64,000 bases of DNA from Desulfobacter sp. (lineage in GTDB: Bacteria; Desulfobacterota; Desulfobacteria; Desulfobacterales; Desulfobacteraceae): the NCBI GenBank assembly GCA_028768525.1, contig CP054837.1, forward strand, positions 850,001-914,000, given 5' to 3'. The position numbers were made by a program, and so were the translations under genes. The notes beneath the pieces were generated by a model that made no database searches, had not been told where the DNA came from, and worked only from the letters and a program-made list of their open reading frames with translations. Positions 62,483 through 64,000 of this stretch are shown piece by piece (positions within the stretch are counted from its first letter, which is position 1; every line of letters starts with the position of its first letter).

Positions 62483-63517
62483 TCAACTGCCTTTCGGATC
62501 AATCTTTAAATGCCGATATGCCTTTTCGGAGGCTTTTCTCCCGGAGGAGGTCCTGAGCACCAGTCCGATTTTCAACAGATAGGGCTCCACGACATCCACA
62601 AGGGTATCGGTCTCTTCCTGAAGGGTGGCGGCAATGGCTTCAATGCCCACCGGCCCTCCGTGATAAAACTCTATAATGGTGCCAAGGTAACTGCGGTCCA
62701 GCCGGGTCAGTCCCAGATCGTCGATGCCTTCCAGCGCCAGCGCCTCTCTAACGCCGCCTGCAGTTACACGGCCTTTGTATTTGACCTGGCAGTAATCCCG
62801 GACCCGTTTGAGCAACCGGTTGGCGATACGCGGGGTCCCGCGGGATCTGCGGGCCAGTTCCAGGGCCCCTTCGTCTGTCATCTGGGTCTCCAGCAGCGCA
62901 GCAGAGCGTTTAATGATGACCATCAGTTCCCCGACATCATAAAAATCCAGGGTGCGAAAAATGCCGAACCGGTCCCGGAGGGGTGCCGAAAGCAGGCCCA
63001 CGCGGGTTGTGGCGCCGATGAGGACGAATTGTTTGAGCCTGTAGCGGTGGCTCCGGGCGTGGATTCCCTTGTCAAAAACAAAATCCACGGCAAAGTCTTC
63101 CATGGCCGGATAGAGGAATTCTTCAACCACCTTGGGGATTCTGTGGATCTCATCCACAAAGAGTATATCCCCCTCCCCCAGGTGGGTAAGGATGCCGACC
63201 AGGTCCCCCCCTTTTTCAAGGGTGGGGCCGGAGGTCACCGTCAACTCTTTCCCCATTTCATTGGCAATGATATGGGATACCGTTGTCTTACCAAGTCCGG
63301 GCGGTCCGTGAAGCAGGATATGATCCAGGGGTTCATTTCTCATCTTGGCGGCCTGGATGGCGATTTTCAAAGTCTCAACGGCCGCAGCCTGTCCCACATA
63401 ATCGTCAAACCGCTCCGGTCTTAAGGATACGATTTCCGGGGCCCGGTCTTCCTGTTTAAGGCTTTCGGAAACCACCCCCTTTTTATCCGATGAAAAAGAT
63501 AAAATATCCGATCCCAT
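62483..63517 (-). CDS. ruvB: Holliday junction branch migration helicase RuvB
   Basis: This 344-residue AAA+ protein is RuvB: LRPERFDDYVGQ, Walker A HGPPGLGKTT, Walker B FVDEIHRI, and the C-terminal winged helix with DRSYLGTIIEFYHGGPVGIEAIA. It drives branch migration on Holliday junctions with RuvA. It starts 2 bp after the ruvA stop. The LD-transpeptidase gene starts directly after its stop, so DNA repair and cell-wall genes share one operon. Confidence 0.97.
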   Translation of the reverse strand: MGSDILSFSSDKKGVVSESLKQEDRAPEIVSLRPERFDDYVGQAAAVETLKIAIQAAKMRNEPLDHILLHGPPGLGKTTVSHIIANEMGKELTVTSGPTLEKGGDLVGILTHLGEGDILFVDEIHRIPKVVEEFLYPAMEDFAVDFVFDKGIHARSHRYRLKQFVLIGATTRVGLLSAPLRDRFGIFRTLDFYDVGELMVIIKRSAALLETQMTDEGALELARRSRGTPRIANRLLKRVRDYCQVKYKGRVTAGGVREALALEGIDDLGLTRLDRSYLGTIIEFYHGGPVGIEAIAATLQEETDTLVDVVEPYLLKIGLVLRTSSGRKASEKAYRHLKIDPKGS

Positions 63518-63519
63518 CC

Positions 63520-64000
63520 TTAACGGTTCTCCTGGTAAATTTCATCAAAAAGATCTTCGGGGGTGCTGATCTCCGGGTTCCGCTCAAAGGCTTCTTTGAT
63601 CATGCGCCGGGCAGATGCGGCGGAATGGCCGAGTTGTTCCACCAATACCTCCGCCACCTGCCTGGAAACGGTCTCCTGCTCCGCGGGTACACTCCCGGCA
63701 CTGCCGGTATCTTCCGGGATTTCATCTGCAGCCGCATCGGCAAACACGGTCACTTTCCCGTTCAGAGTGGCAATGATTTTTTCAGCTGTCCGCTTTCCAA
63801 TACCCGACAATTGAGACAAAAACCGGGTATCCCGGTCCTCAATGGCCCTGGCCACCTCCCCCACCGGGCAGGTAAGGGCCTTCACCGCCTTCATGGGGCC
63901 AATGGCCGACACCGTGATGAACAACTGAAAAAATTCCTTATCCTCCGGAGTCAAAAATCCGATGAGTACCGGCTTGGGCTGCCGGTCCGTGACATGGTAA
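63520..64000 (-). CDS. ruvA: Holliday junction DNA-binding protein RuvA, partial (N-terminus beyond the edge)
   Basis: The C-terminal 160 codons of RuvA are present and the frame is open to the right edge. The visible part holds the helix-hairpin-helix segments (TVSAIGPMKAVKALT and LSGIGKRTAEKII) and the C-terminal domain III (VAEVLVEQLGHSAASARRMI) that touches RuvB. Family proteins are about 200 residues, so about 40 residues of the OB-fold are outside. The residues before the TTG at 63954 fit RuvA, so that codon is not the start. RuvA binds Holliday junctions as a tetramer or octamer. Confidence 0.93.
   Translation of the reverse strand, partial: YHVTDRQPKPVLIGFLTPEDKEFFQLFITVSAIGPMKAVKALTCPVGEVARAIEDRDTRFLSQLSGIGKRTAEKIIATLNGKVTVFADAAADEIPEDTGSAGSVPAEQETVSRQVAEVLVEQLGHSAASARRMIKEAFERNPEISTPEDLFDEIYQENR

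Noticed and set aside
62510..63424. 304-codon plus-strand open frame opposite ruvB
   Set aside because: It is a long GC-driven shadow of ruvB, which has full Walker motifs and a winged helix; the antisense product has no domain features.
63520..63954. RuvA starting at the TTG at 63954
   Set aside because: The frame is open to the window edge and the residues before the TTG fit RuvA, so the gene is truncated by the window, not short.

Overview
The window looks like the chromosome of a Gram-negative, probably sulfate-reducing-type, deltaproteobacterium (Desulfobacterota). This rests on gene content: an Hsp70/DUF2760 pair, FolE2, an LPP20-type lipoprotein, an EPS-type MarR regulator, Wzx/Wzy/Wzz glycan genes and Lon-TsaB-GreA-RpoZ housekeeping genes. 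It is an inference; placing the partial 16S rRNA gene would settle it. Nearly everything is on the minus strand.

Layout. 1-711: 5' part of a 16S rRNA gene with a near-consensus promoter (882-910). 931-4501: an operon of a DUF2760 membrane protein and a long divergent Hsp70. 4659-4934: a small secreted ComEA-like HhH protein with its own terminator. 5206-5349: the decayed C-terminus of an IS21-type istB gene, which marks the left edge of the accessory region. 5697-43982: one large, visibly AT-richer surface-polysaccharide cluster. 44147-45658: an OmpA-like protein and an LPP20-like lipoprotein. 45854-47570: an unknown secreted protein and a PBP4-type peptidase (plus strand). 47576-53027: folE2, a TtcA-like gene, rpoZ, greA, tsaB and lon. 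53260-57272: prepilin peptidase, CheX-like, HU, PilZ and exonuclease I genes. 57372-58229: rpsI and rplM. 58301-64000: a tight ruvA-ruvB-LD-transpeptidase-bitopic protein-M99 peptidase-bactofilin operon.

The polysaccharide cluster reads, in transcription order: MarR-type regulator; Wzz; a putative nucleotide-alditol sub-pathway (AraM-like dehydrogenase, kinase-like protein, nucleotidyltransferase, HAD phosphatase, Rpe, RpiB); methyltransferase; beta-propeller-like protein; Wzy; Wzx; CDP-alcohol phosphotransferase; asparagine-synthetase-like amidotransferase 3; glycosyltransferase; a Dlt-like module (SGNH protein, GNAT, a small frameshifted ORF, carrier protein, DltA-like adenylation enzyme, MBOAT acyltransferase); amidotransferase 2; three glycosyltransferases; methyltransferase; amidotransferase 1; two-domain oxidoreductase; heparinase-like protein; WbuB-like glycosyltransferase; and a PglC/PglD-like/PglE/PglF set. 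The simplest reading is a Wzx/Wzy-assembled glycan. It would start on undecaprenyl phosphate with a trideoxy-diamino sugar, be built by at least five GT4 enzymes, carry amidated sugars or amino acids, and be decorated by carrier-protein-bound aminoacyl groups and perhaps an alditol phosphate.

The most interesting items are: (1) the complete DltA/B/C/D-like set in a Gram-negative glycan cluster, with an N-acetyltransferase and a translationally coupled frameshifted small ORF inside it; (2) a CcmA/Csd4/Csd6-like cell-shape module next to ruvAB, with an undescribed bitopic protein between the two peptidoglycan enzymes; (3) the putative CDP-alditol route; (4) three amidotransferase paralogues in one cluster; and (5) a cluster regulator whose promoter abuts its ATG, predicting a leaderless mRNA.
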